The translations under genes were made by a program, and so were the position numbers. The notes under the pieces were generated by a model. The model was not told the origin of the DNA. It searched no databases and saw nothing but the letters and a program-made list of their open reading frames with translations. Positions 37,698 through 51,020 of a DNA stretch of 64,000 bases are shown in pieces (the first letter of the stretch is position 1; every line of letters starts with the position of its first letter). This DNA is from Veillonellaceae bacterium (GTDB lineage: Bacteria; Bacillota_C; Negativicutes; UBA1444), in contig JAAZNU010000049.1 in assembly GCA_012798135.1 (NCBI GenBank), positions 24,137 through 88,136 of the forward strand. The letters run 5' to 3'.

Positions 37698-38782
37698 AGG
37701 AAGTGGACATTGTTGTAATCGGCGGCGGACCAGCCGGTCTGTCGGCGGCGGTTCATGCGGCGAAAATGGGCGCCGGCGTCTTGTTGCTGGAACGGTCCCA
37801 GGCGTTGGGTGGTCAGTTAGTCAAGCAGACTCATAAATTTTTTGGGTCCCGCCAAGAGTTTGCCGGCGAACGCGGTTTTGTCATCGCCCATACCTTGATG
37901 GAACAAATCGGCCAGCAAGACAACATTGAAGTTTGGACAAATGCCACCGCGCTTGGTTACTATCCGGATGGAATCCTCACCGTTAAACGGAACGAAACCT
38001 TTCGCACGCTTCGTCCCCGTAAATTGATCGTAACCACTGGCGCTTCGGAAAAGACCCTGGCTTTTCCGAACAATGATTTGCCGGGAATCTACGGCGCGGG
38101 CGCTGTGCAGACTCTGATGAATCTGTACGGAGTCATGCCGGCCAAACGGGTGCTTATGGTCGGCGCCGGCAATATTGGCGTCATAGTTGCTTATCAACTG
38201 CTCCAGGCCGGGGTGGAAGTAGTGGCGGTCATCGAGGCGGCGCCGCGGATCGGCGGCTATTGGGTTCATGCGTCAAAAATCCGGCGCTGTGGGGTGCCGA
38301 TTTTAACCGGCCACACCATCCGGCAGGCGCATGGAACGACGCAGTTAACAGGGGTCACCGTCTGTCGGCTGGACGAAAAATGGAACATGATTCCCGGTAC
38401 CGATACTTTGTTCGAAGTGGATGGCCTTTGTCTGGCAGTTGGTCTTAGCCCGCTGACGGAGCTTTTATGGCAGGCTGGCTGCAAAATGAATTATGTGCCG
38501 GAGTTGGGCGGCTACGTTCCCTGGCGCAATGAAGATTTGCAAACGACGCATAAAAACGTGTATGTTGCCGGCGACGTAGCGGGAGTGGAAGAAGCTTCGG
38601 CCGCCATGGTGGAAGGGAAACTAGCCGGCCTGGCCGCCGCGTTCGCCCTGAATCGCCAGACAGCGGATTTTGCGGCGGACTATCGGGCGGCGAAACAGCA
38701 ACTGAATGCGCTGCGATCCGGCCCGCTGAGCGCGAAGGTTTGCAATGGCTTATGCAAAGTGATGCTGGAGGAGGCGATGTAA
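37694..38782 (+). CDS. FAD/NAD(P)-binding oxidoreductase subunit (HcnB/PdhA-like)
   Basis: Pyridine-nucleotide-disulfide-type flavoprotein, 362 residues, with FAD-binding GGGPAGL (10-16), a second Rossmann site VGAGNIG (about 154-160) and C-terminal YVAGDVAGVEEAS. It resembles HcnB and the alpha subunit of archaeal multi-subunit dye-linked proline dehydrogenase, but without the fused BFD domain, which is a separate gene downstream. Starts at GTG inside the preceding stop. By analogy it links substrate oxidation to an electron acceptor, perhaps NAD(H). Confidence 0.88.
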   Translation: MKEVDIVVIGGGPAGLSAAVHAAKMGAGVLLLERSQALGGQLVKQTHKFFGSRQEFAGERGFVIAHTLMEQIGQQDNIEVWTNATALGYYPDGILTVKRNETFRTLRPRKLIVTTGASEKTLAFPNNDLPGIYGAGAVQTLMNLYGVMPAKRVLMVGAGNIGVIVAYQLLQAGVEVVAVIEAAPRIGGYWVHASKIRRCGVPILTGHTIRQAHGTTQLTGVTVCRLDEKWNMIPGTDTLFEVDGLCLAVGLSPLTELLWQAGCKMNYVPELGGYVPWRNEDLQTTHKNVYVAGDVAGVEEASAAMVEGKLAGLAAAFALNRQTADFAADYRAAKQQLNALRSGPLSAKVCNGLCKVMLEEAM

Positions 38783-38783
38783 C

Positions 38784-39278
38784 ATGTTGGCGATTGATGG
38801 AACGGCGACCGCCGAAGACCTGCAGGCGGTGTTACCAACGCCGGACCGACGGCGGCGCGGTGCGGTGGCCGTGATTGAATGCTTTCAGGAAATCCCCTGC
38901 AATCCCTGCGCCGACGCCTGTCCGCGCGGAGCCATCACCATGCCGGAAAATATCAGCCAACGCCCCGTCTTTGATCCGGACAAGTGCAATGGTTGCGGGG
39001 TCTGCGTCGGTAGATGTCCGGGGCTGGCCATTTTCGTGGTGGATTATTCCTATGGCAAGGATACGGCGTTATTGAAAATCCCTTACGAATTCCGGCCGCT
39101 GCCACAGGCCGGCGACACCGTGACAGCCCTGGACCGGCAGGGAGCTGCCGTCGGATTGGCGCGTGTACTCAAAGTTCAGGAACAAAAGAATCGGACCACG
39201 ATTATCTGGTTGGCGGTATCGGCGGCTATGGCGTCGACAGTGCGCAATATCCGTTTGGTTGGGGAGGTACAAGCATGA
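38784..39278 (+). CDS. 2x[4Fe-4S] ferredoxin subunit
   Basis: Ferredoxin-like protein of 164 residues with two cluster motifs: C-x5-C-x2-C-x3-CP (ECFQEIPCNPCADACP, about 31-45) and C-x2-C-x2-C-x3-C (CNGCGVCVGRCP, about 70-81). The C-terminal half (PLPQAGDTVTALDRQG) is a small beta domain. Comparable to PdhF of the archaeal four-subunit proline dehydrogenase. It begins one base after the previous stop and overlaps the next gene by 4 bases. Confidence 0.85.
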   Translation: MLAIDGTATAEDLQAVLPTPDRRRRGAVAVIECFQEIPCNPCADACPRGAITMPENISQRPVFDPDKCNGCGVCVGRCPGLAIFVVDYSYGKDTALLKIPYEFRPLPQAGDTVTALDRQGAAVGLARVLKVQEQKNRTTIIWLAVSAAMASTVRNIRLVGEVQA

Positions 39279-39550
39279 GCGACGATATCATCGTTTGTCG
39301 TTGTGAAGATATCAAGTTGTCGGAGATTCAAGAACATATCGCGCAAGGAGCGCATACCACCGAAGAAATCAAGCGCCGTTGCCGTTGCGGCATGGGATCT
39401 TGCCAGGGACGGACCTGCATGCCGATCGTGGCGCAGGAACTAGCGAAGGCGACTGGAAAACCAGTAGGCGAAATTTCGCTGCCGACGTTCCGGCAACCGA
39501 CGGCAGCGATCAAGCTGGGAGCGCTAACGGGAGGTGACGGCGATGACTGA
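39275..39550 (+). CDS. BFD-like [2Fe-2S] subunit
   Basis: A 91-residue protein with the BFD-type cysteine pattern C8-x-C10 ... C43-x4-C48 (CRC and GSCQGRTC), plus C36 and C38. In HcnB-like proteins this domain is fused to the flavoprotein; here it stands alone like PdhX. It overlaps the genes on both sides (ATGA at the start), showing tight coupling. Likely the electron relay between the two flavin subunits. Confidence 0.86.
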   Translation: MSDDIIVCRCEDIKLSEIQEHIAQGAHTTEEIKRRCRCGMGSCQGRTCMPIVAQELAKATGKPVGEISLPTFRQPTAAIKLGALTGGDGDD

Positions 39551-40691
39551 TACGGCGGACGTAGTAGTTATCGGCGGTGGAATTGTCGGCTGTTCGATTG
39601 CCTACAATCTGGCCCGCCTGGGCGCCGGCCGGGTGATTCTGCTGGAACGGGGCTATCTGGCCAGCGGCTCGACCGGGCGCTGCGGCGCCGGCACGCGGAT
39701 GCAGTGGGGAACGGAAACGAACTGCCTATTGTCGCGGGAAAGCACCCATATGCTTGAACACCTGGCCGAGCTGTTGGAAGTCGATGTCGATATCGAATTG
39801 CATCAAGGCGGCTATTTGATGCCGGCGTACACTGAAAAAATGGCCAGCCAGTTTAAACAGAATCTGGAGTTGCAAAATACCCTCGATATTCCGGCGTGTT
39901 GGGTCACGCCGCAGGAAGCGAAGGAAATCGTTCCACTGTTAAATACGGATGGGATGATCGGCGCCACTTTCTGCGCCAAGGATGGGCACTGCAATCCCTT
40001 CAAGGCGACGGAAGCCTATGCGCAGGCCGCACGTCGGCTTGGCGTGGAAATCCGGACCTATACGGAAGTCACCGGTCTGGAAGCGGAATGCTGCAATATC
40101 CGTAAAGTAAAGACGACGGTCGGCGACATTTCGACGGCGAATGTGGTTATGGCCGCCGGCGGCTATTCCAAACCGCTGTGTCAGACTGTGGGCGTGGAAA
40201 TTCCTATCTATCCGGAACGCCACGAAATTTTGGTGACGGAGCCGGTGGATCCGGTTCAGGAATCGATGGTCATGAGTTTTCATCATAACCTTTATTGCCA
40301 ACAAAGTCCGCATGGCAGTTTCATTATGGGAATCGGCCATCCGGATTTGCCGGAGTCGTTCGATATCCGTTCCAGTTGGCAATTTTTACAGGAAATGGCC
40401 CGCCGAGTAGTGAAAGTGTTGCCGGGACTGGCCGGCCTGAACGTCATCCGGCAATGGGCAGGATTATATGATATGTCGCCGGACCGGCAGCCGATCCTGG
40501 GACCTGTCGCTGGAGTGGACGGCCTGCATGTAGCGGCGGGATTCAGCGGTCACGGGTTCATGATTTCTCCCGTGGTCGGCAGAATTGTCGCCGAAAAGTT
40601 GTTGGGGTTGCCAACTGTCTTGCCGGTGGATATGTTCGATGCCGGCAGATTCCAGCGCGGCGAGTTGTTTATTGAACCATCCGTCGTATAA
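39543..40691 (+). CDS. DAO-family FAD oxidoreductase, probable imino-acid dehydrogenase
   Basis: Catalytic subunit candidate. The 382 residues show the DAO-family N-terminus [29 protein letters not shown] (flavin site) and [14 protein letters not shown] at the C-terminus, as in HcnC, sarcosine oxidase beta and the beta subunit (PdhB) of dye-linked L-proline dehydrogenase. ATG 39543 has GGGAGGTGA upstream. The adjacent pyrroline-5-carboxylate dehydrogenase suggests proline (L or D) or hydroxyproline as substrate rather than glycine or sarcosine; this is inference. No PutA-type proline dehydrogenase is in the window. Confidence 0.85.
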   Translation: MTDTADVVVIGGGIVGCSIAYNLARLGAGRVILLERGYLASGSTGRCGAGTRMQWGTETNCLLSRESTHMLEHLAELLEVDVDIELHQGGYLMPAYTEKMASQFKQNLELQNTLDIPACWVTPQEAKEIVPLLNTDGMIGATFCAKDGHCNPFKATEAYAQAARRLGVEIRTYTEVTGLEAECCNIRKVKTTVGDISTANVVMAAGGYSKPLCQTVGVEIPIYPERHEILVTEPVDPVQESMVMSFHHNLYCQQSPHGSFIMGIGHPDLPESFDIRSSWQFLQEMARRVVKVLPGLAGLNVIRQWAGLYDMSPDRQPILGPVAGVDGLHVAAGFSGHGFMISPVVGRIVAEKLLGLPTVLPVDMFDAGRFQRGELFIEPSVV

Positions 40692-40732
40692 CTGATGTAC
40701 TAGTGATTCGAATTTTAGGGAGGATGACAAAC

Positions 40733-42280
40733 ATGTTGACAGACTATCGCAATGAACCGTTCACGAATTTTTCCCTGCCGGAAAACAAGGCGGCGATGGA
40801 AGCGGCGCTGGCGCTCGTAGCGTCCCAAAAAGGACGGCACTATCCATTAAAGATCGGCGGAATCGCCGTCGACACCGAAGCGCGCATTACTTCGACCAAT
40901 CCCTCCAACACAGCCGAAGTGGTCGGCACCGTGGCCAGAGCAAATGTTGATTTGGCCAATAAAGCGGTGCAGGCAGCGAGTGAAGCCTTCAAAACCTGGA
41001 AAAATTTTGCACCGGAAGCCCGGGCTAGGGTAATATTCAAAGCCGCAGCCCTATTACGGCGGCGCAAGTTCGAGTACTCCGCCTGGCTAGTCGAGGAAGC
41101 CGGGAAGAATTGGGCGGAAGCCGATGCCGATACAGCGGAAGCGATTGATTTCATGGAATACTACGGACGGGAAATGTTGCGCTATGCAGCCGGGATGCCG
41201 GTTGCCAGCTTCCCCGGCGAACATAACGAATGCGTCTACATCCCCCTAGGGGTCGGGGTGGTTATTCCGCCCTGGAATTTCCCATTGGCGATTTTGACGG
41301 GGATGACGGCGGCGGCGGTGGTTGCCGGCAATACGGTGATCATGAAACCGGCCAGCAGCACACCGGTCATTGCCGCCAAATTGATGGAACTGTTCGAGGA
41401 AGCGGGGCTGCCCGCCGGCGTGGTCAATTATCTCCCTGGCAGTGGCGGCAGCATCGGCGATGCATTGGTGACGCATCCACAGGTAAGATTTATCAATTTC
41501 ACCGGCTCCAAGGACGTCGGTCTGCGGATCAACAAACTGGCGGCTGAGATCGCGCCCGGGCAAATCTGGATCAAGCGGGTCATCGCCGAAATGGGCGGCA
41601 AGGACGCCATCATCGTTGATGACGAGGCGGACATCGAAGAAGCGGCTTCCGGCATCGTAACCTCGGCGTTCGGCTTTCAGGGGCAAAAGTGTTCGGCCTG
41701 TTCGCGCGCCATTGTCGTAAAGAGCGTCTATGATCAATTGGTCGCGAAAGTCGTGGAAAAGACGAAAGCGCTGAAAGTCGGACCCGCCGCCGAATTCGGT
41801 GTGAATCTCGGACCGGTTATTGATGACAGCGCTTATAAAAAAGTATTCGACTATATCGCCATCGGCAAACAGGAAGCCAATCTGGTTGTGGGCGGCGGTA
41901 AAGCCGGCGACAAGGGCTGGTATATCGAACCGACCGTGTTTGTGGATGTGCCGCCAACCGCCCGTATCGCCAAAGAAGAAATCTTTGGGCCGGTGGTGGC
42001 AATCATTCCGGCCGACAACTTTACGGAGGCGTTGGCAGTCGCCAATAGCACCGAATACGGTCTGACCGGCGCGGTGTATTCCCGCAACCGCAGCAAACTC
42101 GAACAGGCGCGGCGCGATTTTCACGTCGGCAATCTATATCTTAACCGAAAATGTACCGGTGCGCTGGTCGGAATCCAACCCTTCGGCGGCTTCAACATGT
42201 CCGGCACCGATTCAAAAGCCGGCGGCGCCGATTACCTGTTGTTGTTCCTGCAGGCGAAGTCGGTGGCCGAAAAACTGTAA
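40733..42280 (+). CDS. L-glutamate gamma-semialdehyde (P5C) dehydrogenase
   Basis: Aldehyde dehydrogenase of the RocA/PruA type that oxidises glutamate semialdehyde (from pyrroline-5-carboxylate) to glutamate with NAD. The 515 residues contain [10 protein letters not shown] (about 177), the general-base Glu in [10 protein letters not shown] (about 285), the nucleophile Cys in [12 protein letters not shown] (about 319) and KEEIFGPVV (about 418). ATG 40733 is best spaced to GGGAGG; ATG 40724 abuts it. Last gene of the sigma-54 operon, ended by a terminator. Together with the upstream oxidase it would complete proline to glutamate. Confidence 0.93.
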   Translation: MLTDYRNEPFTNFSLPENKAAMEAALALVASQKGRHYPLKIGGIAVDTEARITSTNPSNTAEVVGTVARANVDLANKAVQAASEAFKTWKNFAPEARARVIFKAAALLRRRKFEYSAWLVEEAGKNWAEADADTAEAIDFMEYYGREMLRYAAGMPVASFPGEHNECVYIPLGVGVVIPPWNFPLAILTGMTAAAVVAGNTVIMKPASSTPVIAAKLMELFEEAGLPAGVVNYLPGSGGSIGDALVTHPQVRFINFTGSKDVGLRINKLAAEIAPGQIWIKRVIAEMGGKDAIIVDDEADIEEAASGIVTSAFGFQGQKCSACSRAIVVKSVYDQLVAKVVEKTKALKVGPAAEFGVNLGPVIDDSAYKKVFDYIAIGKQEANLVVGGGKAGDKGWYIEPTVFVDVPPTARIAKEEIFGPVVAIIPADNFTEALAVANSTEYGLTGAVYSRNRSKLEQARRDFHVGNLYLNRKCTGALVGIQPFGGFNMSGTDSKAGGADYLLLFLQAKSVAEKL

Positions 42281-42302
42281 CGAGCAATTCATTGCGAGTT
42301 TA

Positions 42303-42327
42303 AGAGCCCCTGCGGGGGCTCTATTTT
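42303..42327 (+). terminator. terminator of the proline-oxidation operon
   Basis: AGAGCCCC-TGC-GGGGGCTCT hairpin followed by ATTTTTGTT. Confidence 0.92.
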
Positions 42328-42329
42328 TG

Positions 42330-42358
42330 TTGACCAATTCCGTCGGGGCGCATACAAT
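42330..42358 (+). promoter_or_regulatory. promoter for the QueG-like gene
   Basis: TTGACC at 42330-42335 and TACAAT at 42353-42358, 17 bases apart, starting inside the preceding terminator's T tract. Confidence 0.72.
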
Positions 42359-42398
42359 GAAAGCGACGAGGACAATGTAAAGTAAGGAAGTGCTGACT

Positions 42399-43169
42399 GT
42401 GCTGAACTCACTTGAGCAATTTATGGCGGAATTTACCCGAACCAGTCCTTTAAACAAAGTTGCCGAGCTATCGGATTTACAGATTTTCGATGTTCCGCTT
42501 GTGGGAGTGGCCTCGCCGGATGATCCGCTGTTTGAACAGCTGAAACAGCCGGCAGCAGTGGGCGAGCATCATCTGCTGCCCCAAGAATGGCTACCGGGCA
42601 GTACAGCGGTCATCTCTTATTTTCTGCCGTTCACCCCAGCCGTCCGGGAATCGAATCGTCAGGCAGGACTGCCGTCGACAGAATGGCTGTACGGCCGAAT
42701 TGAGGGACAGACTTTCAATAATGCCTTGGCGCAGGCTACTGCCGGCTGGCTGCGGAATCAAGGGTACCAGGCTTTGGTTCCTGCCCTGGATCGCCGATTT
42801 ACCATCATAAATCGACGCAGCAACTGGTCCGAACGCCATGTGGCCTTTATCGCCGGCCTGGGAACTTTGAGTCTTAATCGGTCGCTAATCACTGAACGGG
42901 GATCGGCTGGCCGGCTCGGCAGCGTGGTGACCGATTTGTCGCTCAAGCCGACACCGCGATACTACCGGGAGATTGAGGAGAATTGCACGCACTGCGGGGC
43001 TTGCATCCATCGTTGTCCACCGCGGGCCATTGACGAGACCGGGAAAAATCACGCCATCTGTTCCGATTATCTGGACGGGGTCCTGAAACAATTTTCACCG
43101 AGATATGGCTGCGGCAAATGTCAGACGGCGGTCCCCTGCGAGGATCGAATTCCCGGACGTCAGATGTAA
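42399..43169 (+). CDS. QueG-like double-cluster iron-sulfur protein
   Basis: A 256-residue protein resembling epoxyqueuosine reductase QueG: HVAFIAGLGTLSLNRSLIT (about 147) and a ferredoxin-like C-terminus with CTHCGACIHRCPP (about 195-207), a later Cys (AICSDYL) and CGKCQTAVPC, enough for two [4Fe-4S] clusters. It is shorter than typical QueG (about 380 residues). Because queH already provides that reaction, this paralogue may have another, unknown role. GTG 42399 is preferred over GTG 42390, which abuts AAGGAA. It has its own promoter. Confidence 0.8.
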   Translation: MLNSLEQFMAEFTRTSPLNKVAELSDLQIFDVPLVGVASPDDPLFEQLKQPAAVGEHHLLPQEWLPGSTAVISYFLPFTPAVRESNRQAGLPSTEWLYGRIEGQTFNNALAQATAGWLRNQGYQALVPALDRRFTIINRRSNWSERHVAFIAGLGTLSLNRSLITERGSAGRLGSVVTDLSLKPTPRYYREIEENCTHCGACIHRCPPRAIDETGKNHAICSDYLDGVLKQFSPRYGCGKCQTAVPCEDRIPGRQM

Positions 43170-43197
43170 CCGGTAAATGAGATATTTGGCGATTTAT

Positions 43198-43226
43198 TTG
43201 ACGGTTTTGCGCGCTTTCGGTATAAT
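43198..43226 (+). promoter_or_regulatory. promoter for ileS
   Basis: TTGACG at 43198-43203 and TATAAT at 43221-43226 with a 17-base spacer, directly ahead of the T-box leader. Confidence 0.87.
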
Positions 43227-43235
43227 ATATCGGTA

Positions 43236-43490
43236 AAGTTTTATTATTGGATACAGGCCATGACGGAGAGGAGTAGCCACATGTTGCGGTTGCAGCGAAC
43301 CGGGGAGAGTGGAAGCCCGGTGAACCGGACTGTGGGGAAGATCACTCCGAAGCCGCGGACCGAACTAGCAGTAGGCTCCGCCGCCTGACGCCCGTTAGCG
43401 CGTTTCAAGTGGCCTGCAACGGGTCATTAGGGTGGTACCACGGGAATAAGTCCTCTCGTCCCTTGCCGGGATGCTGAGGACTTTACTTTT
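43236..43490 (+). promoter_or_regulatory. T-box leader of ileS
   Basis: The 333-base gap before ileS holds a T-box. AGGGTGGTACCACG at 43429-43442 is the conserved core, followed by a terminator hairpin (AGTCCTC pairing with GAGGACT, inner GTCCC/GGGAT) and TTACTTTTT at about 43449-43490. GAGGAGTAGCC near 43270 resembles the Stem I AGTA bulge. It should respond to uncharged tRNA-Ile; the specifier codon was not pinned down. Confidence 0.92.
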
Positions 43491-43503
43491 TGGAGGTGTA
43501 ATT

Positions 43504-46299
43504 GTGGATTATTCAAAAACACTCAACCTACCGCAGACGGAGTTCCCGATGCGGGCGAATTTGCCGGAACGGGAGCCGCAAATGCTCAAATACTGGCAGG
43601 ATGAACAGATTTACGAAAAGAAACAGGCGGCTGCCGCCGGCCGGCCCAAGTTCGTGCTGCACGACGGGCCGCCGTATGCCAACGGCAACATCCACATCGG
43701 CACGGCGCTCAACAAGATTCTGAAGGATATCATCATCAAGTATAAATCCCTGCGCGGTTACGATTCACCCTATGTGCCCGGCTGGGATACGCACGGTCTG
43801 CCCATTGAGCATGCCGCCATCAAAATTTTGGGGCTGAACCGGCACGAACTGGATCCACTGGACTTGCGCCGGGAATGCCGTCAGTATGCGCTGAAATGTC
43901 TGGACATGCAGCGGGAGGATTTCAAGCGCCTTGGCGTGGCCGGCGACTGGGATCACCCCTATATCACTCTGAACGCGCCGTATGAAGGCAAACAGATCGA
44001 AGTGTTCGGCGAGATGGCCAAACAGGGCTTCATCTATAAGGGCCTAAAATCGGTTTATTGGTGCCCAAGTTGCGAAACGGCGCTGGCGGAAGCGGAAATC
44101 GAGTACGCGGAGAAAAAATCCAATACTATCTATGTCAAATTTCCGTTGGTGGATGACAAAGGCTTTTTGCCCGCTGGCGTCGATCGCAGCAAAACGTTCG
44201 GCGTGATCTGGACCACGACGCCCTGGACGATTCCCGCCAACGTAGCGATTGCTGTTCATCCGGAATTTGAATACGCCTGGGTCGCCAATGGGGATGAGGT
44301 GTATCTGATGGCCACCGGCATGCTGGACAGCGTGAAGCAGGCCACTGGAGTCGCCGAATTCAAGGTGCTGAACACATTCAAAGGAACGGACGCCGACGGC
44401 ATGAAGTTCCGTCATCCGTTGCTGGACCGTCTATCGCCGGTGGTGCTGGCCGACTATGTGACGCTGGAGGCCGGCACCGGCTGCGTGCACACCGCGCCCG
44501 GACATGGCCAGGAAGACTTCGAAACCGGCATGAAATACGGCCTGCCAATCATCAATCCGGTCGACCACGCCGGCAAGTTCACGGCGGAAGGCGGCAAATA
44601 CGAGGGCATGTTCGTTTATGATGCCAATGTGCCGATCATCAAGGACCTGGCCGCTGCCGGCGCCTTGCTGGGCAAAGGCACGATCCGGCATCAATACGCC
44701 CACTGCTGGCGGTGCAAAAATCCAATCATTTATCGGGCCACCGAGCAATGGTTCGCTTCCATTGACGGTTTCCGGGCTGCGGCACTGCAAGCGATCGAGG
44801 ATGTGGACTGGATTCCGGCCTGGGGTGAAGAACGCATTCACAACATGATCGCCGACCGCAAGGATTGGTGCATTTCGCGCCAGCGCGTCTGGGGCGTGCC
44901 GATTCCAATTTTCTATTGCGAGCAATGCGGTGAGCATATCATCAATGACGCGACCGTGAAGGCAGTCAGCGAGTTGTTTACCAAGGAAGGTTCCGACGCC
45001 TGGTGGTCGCACAGCGCCAGGGAGATTCTGCCGGACGGCTTTGTCTGTCCGCACTGCGGTCATGACACGTTCCGCAAGGAAACCGACACGATGGACGTCT
45101 GGTTCGACAGCGGCTCCAGCCATGCCGCAGTTCTGACTCAGCGTCCGGAACTCCACTGGCCGGCTGAAATGTATCTGGAGGGCAGCGACCAGCATCGCGG
45201 CTGGTTCCATTCCTCACTGCTGACATCGGTTGCGACCCGGGGCACGGCGCCGTATCGTTCCGTGTTGACCCATGGTTTCGTCGTCGACGGTGAAGGCCGC
45301 AAAATGTCCAAATCCGTCGGCAATACGATCTATCCGCAAGAAGTGATCAAACAGTATGGCGCCGATGTGCTGCGGCTCTGGGTGGCCTCCGCCGACTATC
45401 AGGCCGACATCCGCATCTCCAATGAGATCCTGAAGCAATTGTCGGAAGTGTACCGCAAGATCCGCAATACTTTCCGGTATATGCTGGGGAATTTGTACGA
45501 TTTCGACCCGAACTGCGACGGCGTTGGCTACGAAAGTTTGCAGGAGATTGACCGGTGGGCGCTGCTGCGGTTGGAGCAGGTGCGGGAAAAAGTTGCGAAA
45601 GCCTATGACGAATATCAGTTCCACTCGCTGTATCACACCGTGCATAATTTCTGCACCGTGGATCTGAGCGCGATTTATTTCGATATTCTGAAAGACCGGC
45701 TGTATGCTTCGGTTCCAAATTCAACGGAGCGGCGGGCGGCGCAGACGGTTCTGTACGAACTGTTGCAATCACTGGTAGTGCTGGTCGCACCGGTACTGAC
45801 ATTCTCGTCGGAAGAAGTCTGGCAGCATATGAAAAAACGCGATGGCATGCCGGAAAGCGTGCAACTGGCTCCCTGGCCGGCCGCCCATCCCGAATATAAC
45901 CAGGCCGATTTGGCCGCCAAATGGTCAGAACTATTGGATTTGCGCGGTGAGGTAACCAAAGCGCTGGAAATTGCCCGGCGAAACAAGGAGATCGGCAATT
46001 CGCTCGATGCGGCGGTCACCGTTTATGCGGAGGGGAGCGCCCTGGAACTGTTGCAGGCCATCCAATCCGACCTGCCTACATATTTCATCGTTTCGTCGGT
46101 AGAACTCGTCGCCGGCCTTGCTCATGCGCCGGCTAGCGCTTACCGCACGGAAGAACTTCCGTTGGCGGTAGTGGTTACCCCTTCGCCCAAAGCGAAGTGC
46201 GAACGCTGCTGGGTTCACGCCGACCTGACCGCCGAACAGGGTGAAGAAGGCGGACTATGCAAACGCTGCGCCGAAGTGATGGCGAAGTCTGGCATTTGA
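43504..46299 (+). CDS. ileS: isoleucine--tRNA ligase
   Basis: Charges tRNA-Ile and edits valine. The 931 residues contain [19 protein letters not shown] (HIGH-like HIGT at about 65), the CP1 editing domain (about 190-400, with TTPWTIPAN), KMSKSVGN (about 600) and a C-terminal zinc site (CERCWVH and CKRCAE near 900-920), which marks the bacterial type with a zinc finger. GTG 43504 follows GGAGGTG. In the conserved ileS-lspA-rluD-pyrR order. Confidence 0.97.
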   Translation: MDYSKTLNLPQTEFPMRANLPEREPQMLKYWQDEQIYEKKQAAAAGRPKFVLHDGPPYANGNIHIGTALNKILKDIIIKYKSLRGYDSPYVPGWDTHGLPIEHAAIKILGLNRHELDPLDLRRECRQYALKCLDMQREDFKRLGVAGDWDHPYITLNAPYEGKQIEVFGEMAKQGFIYKGLKSVYWCPSCETALAEAEIEYAEKKSNTIYVKFPLVDDKGFLPAGVDRSKTFGVIWTTTPWTIPANVAIAVHPEFEYAWVANGDEVYLMATGMLDSVKQATGVAEFKVLNTFKGTDADGMKFRHPLLDRLSPVVLADYVTLEAGTGCVHTAPGHGQEDFETGMKYGLPIINPVDHAGKFTAEGGKYEGMFVYDANVPIIKDLAAAGALLGKGTIRHQYAHCWRCKNPIIYRATEQWFASIDGFRAAALQAIEDVDWIPAWGEERIHNMIADRKDWCISRQRVWGVPIPIFYCEQCGEHIINDATVKAVSELFTKEGSDAWWSHSAREILPDGFVCPHCGHDTFRKETDTMDVWFDSGSSHAAVLTQRPELHWPAEMYLEGSDQHRGWFHSSLLTSVATRGTAPYRSVLTHGFVVDGEGRKMSKSVGNTIYPQEVIKQYGADVLRLWVASADYQADIRISNEILKQLSEVYRKIRNTFRYMLGNLYDFDPNCDGVGYESLQEIDRWALLRLEQVREKVAKAYDEYQFHSLYHTVHNFCTVDLSAIYFDILKDRLYASVPNSTERRAAQTVLYELLQSLVVLVAPVLTFSSEEVWQHMKKRDGMPESVQLAPWPAAHPEYNQADLAAKWSELLDLRGEVTKALEIARRNKEIGNSLDAAVTVYAEGSALELLQAIQSDLPTYFIVSSVELVAGLAHAPASAYRTEELPLAVVVTPSPKAKCERCWVHADLTAEQGEEGGLCKRCAEVMAKSGI

Positions 46300-46347
46300 A
46301 GCAACAACGTGATAAGGTTAGGGCAGCGGAAGAATAAGGAGAGCATC

Positions 46348-46807
46348 GTGGCGTTTATCGGCTTGTCAACTGCGGTAATTGTATTGGACCAGGCGACGAA
46401 ATACTGGATACAGTCGCGTATGGCCTATGGCGAGTCCGCACCGGTCATCCCGAATATATTTCATATTACCTACATCCTGAATCCTGGGGCTGCCTTCGGA
46501 ATTTTAGAAAATAAGACTTGGTTTTTTGTACTGGTCGCCGTTTTGTTGATCGGCGGCGTTGCCTATATTTACCCGCGGCTACCGGCGAACCGGCCGCTGC
46601 TGAAACTGGGCGCCGGCCTGTTGACCGGCGGCGCGGTCGGCAATCTGATCGACCGGATCCGCCTGGGGCAGGTCGTTGATTTCTTTGATTTTCGAATCTG
46701 GCCGATTTTTAATGTGGCGGATATCTGCATCGTCTGCGGCGTCGCCTGTCTGGCGTATGTGCTGTTATTCATGCCGGAATCGCCGGATTCTGGCGCAGAG
46801 GGAACTA

Positions 46808-46815
<8 letters not shown>
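46348..46815 (+). CDS. lspA: lipoprotein signal peptidase
   Basis: Membrane aspartyl protease cleaving prolipoprotein signal peptides. The 155 residues have four membrane helices and the catalytic Asp residues in GNLIDRIRLG (about 105) and FNVADICIV (about 125), plus NPGAAFGIL. GTG 46348 has AAGGAG upstream; the ORF is open 13 codons earlier. It overlaps rluD by 8 bases. Confidence 0.95.
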
Positions 46816-50092
<3,277 letters not shown>

Positions 50093-50101
50093 AGCATTAT
50101 T

Positions 50102-50130
50102 AGTATACCACTGCCGATTTATTCCGTCAC
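50102..50130 (-). promoter_or_regulatory. possible promoter for rqcH
   Basis: On the minus strand GTGACG (50130-50125) and TATACT (50107-50102), 17 bases apart, about 10 bases before the rqcH start. The -35 is weak. Confidence 0.4.
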
Positions 50131-50151
50131 GGCGGGATTTTGTGGCGACTG

Positions 50152-50180
50152 TTCAGGATTGATCGGTGATTTGATATAAT
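50152..50180 (+). promoter_or_regulatory. possible promoter for the molybdenum hydroxylase operon
   Basis: TATAAT at 50175-50180 about 40 bases before the first gene; the TTCAGG at -35 (17-base spacer) is poor. Confidence 0.4.
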
Positions 50181-50222
50181 GACACTGGAAAAGAAAGATT
50201 TACAGGCGATAAGGAGGACGAA

Positions 50223-51020
50223 ATGTTCACGATTGAACAATTGCTGCAACCGTCATCGCTGGACGAAGCCGCGGTCATGCTGTCGGAGAATCCGGATCTG
50301 GTCGTTCTGGGGGGTTGCGGATTTTTAAAGATGGGATCCCGTCGCATTGCCAAGGCGATGGATTTGTCCCGGTGCAGTCTGGATGAAATTTGGGAAACTG
50401 AAACCCAGATTGAGCTGAATGCCATGACGACACTTTATGACATAGAAACGAATACGTCTTTACGGGACTGTTTTGACGGGATTTTACCCCGGGCAGTGGG
50501 CCATATTCTCGGTGTGCAGTTTCGACGCTGCGCTACGATCGGCGCTTCCGTTTATTCGAAATATGGTTTTTCCGACATTTTACCGGCTTTGTTAGTACTG
50601 GACACCGAAGTCGAACTGCTGCGCGCCGGTCGGATGCCGCTAGCGGAGTTCCTTGATAAACCAGTGACCCGTGATCTCCTGGTTCGGGTTATCATCCATA
50701 AGGATGATCGACGGGCATCCTATCGAGATCTACGCAACGCCAGCGCTGATTTTCCGATCGTAAACGCCGCCGTTTCCCTGTATCGCGGCCAATGGGCGAT
50801 TGTTGGCGGTGCCCGGCCCGGCAAAGCGATGCTGGCGACGAAAACCTGTCAAGAGATATCGAAACCGTCGGTCGAACAAATGAACGCCGCTGCGGTGGCG
50901 CAACAAGCCGCCGCCGAACTTGTGTTCGGTTCCAACAACAAAGCTTCCGCCGACTATCGGCGGGCGATGTTTGCAGTTCTGGCAAAACAGGCGCTGGAGG
51001 AGGTTCGGGCATGCAAATAA
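50223..51020 (+). CDS. molybdenum hydroxylase FAD-binding subunit
   Basis: Medium subunit of the xanthine dehydrogenase/CO dehydrogenase-type family, carrying electrons through FAD. The 265 residues have the two flavin-contact regions: VVLGGCGFLKMG (about 27-38; the usual form is GGTDL) and RRCATIGASVYSKYGFSDILPALL (about 101-124), then a C-terminal CO_deh_flav domain. The altered first motif (GGCG) is a mild oddity. RBS AAGGAGG precedes the ATG. First of three overlapping genes. Confidence 0.88.
   Translation: MFTIEQLLQPSSLDEAAVMLSENPDLVVLGGCGFLKMGSRRIAKAMDLSRCSLDEIWETETQIELNAMTTLYDIETNTSLRDCFDGILPRAVGHILGVQFRRCATIGASVYSKYGFSDILPALLVLDTEVELLRAGRMPLAEFLDKPVTRDLLVRVIIHKDDRRASYRDLRNASADFPIVNAAVSLYRGQWAIVGGARPGKAMLATKTCQEISKPSVEQMNAAAVAQQAAAELVFGSNNKASADYRRAMFAVLAKQALEEVRACK

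Noticed and set aside
41246..42124. 292-codon minus-strand frame
   Set aside because: Antisense shadow of the P5C dehydrogenase gene.
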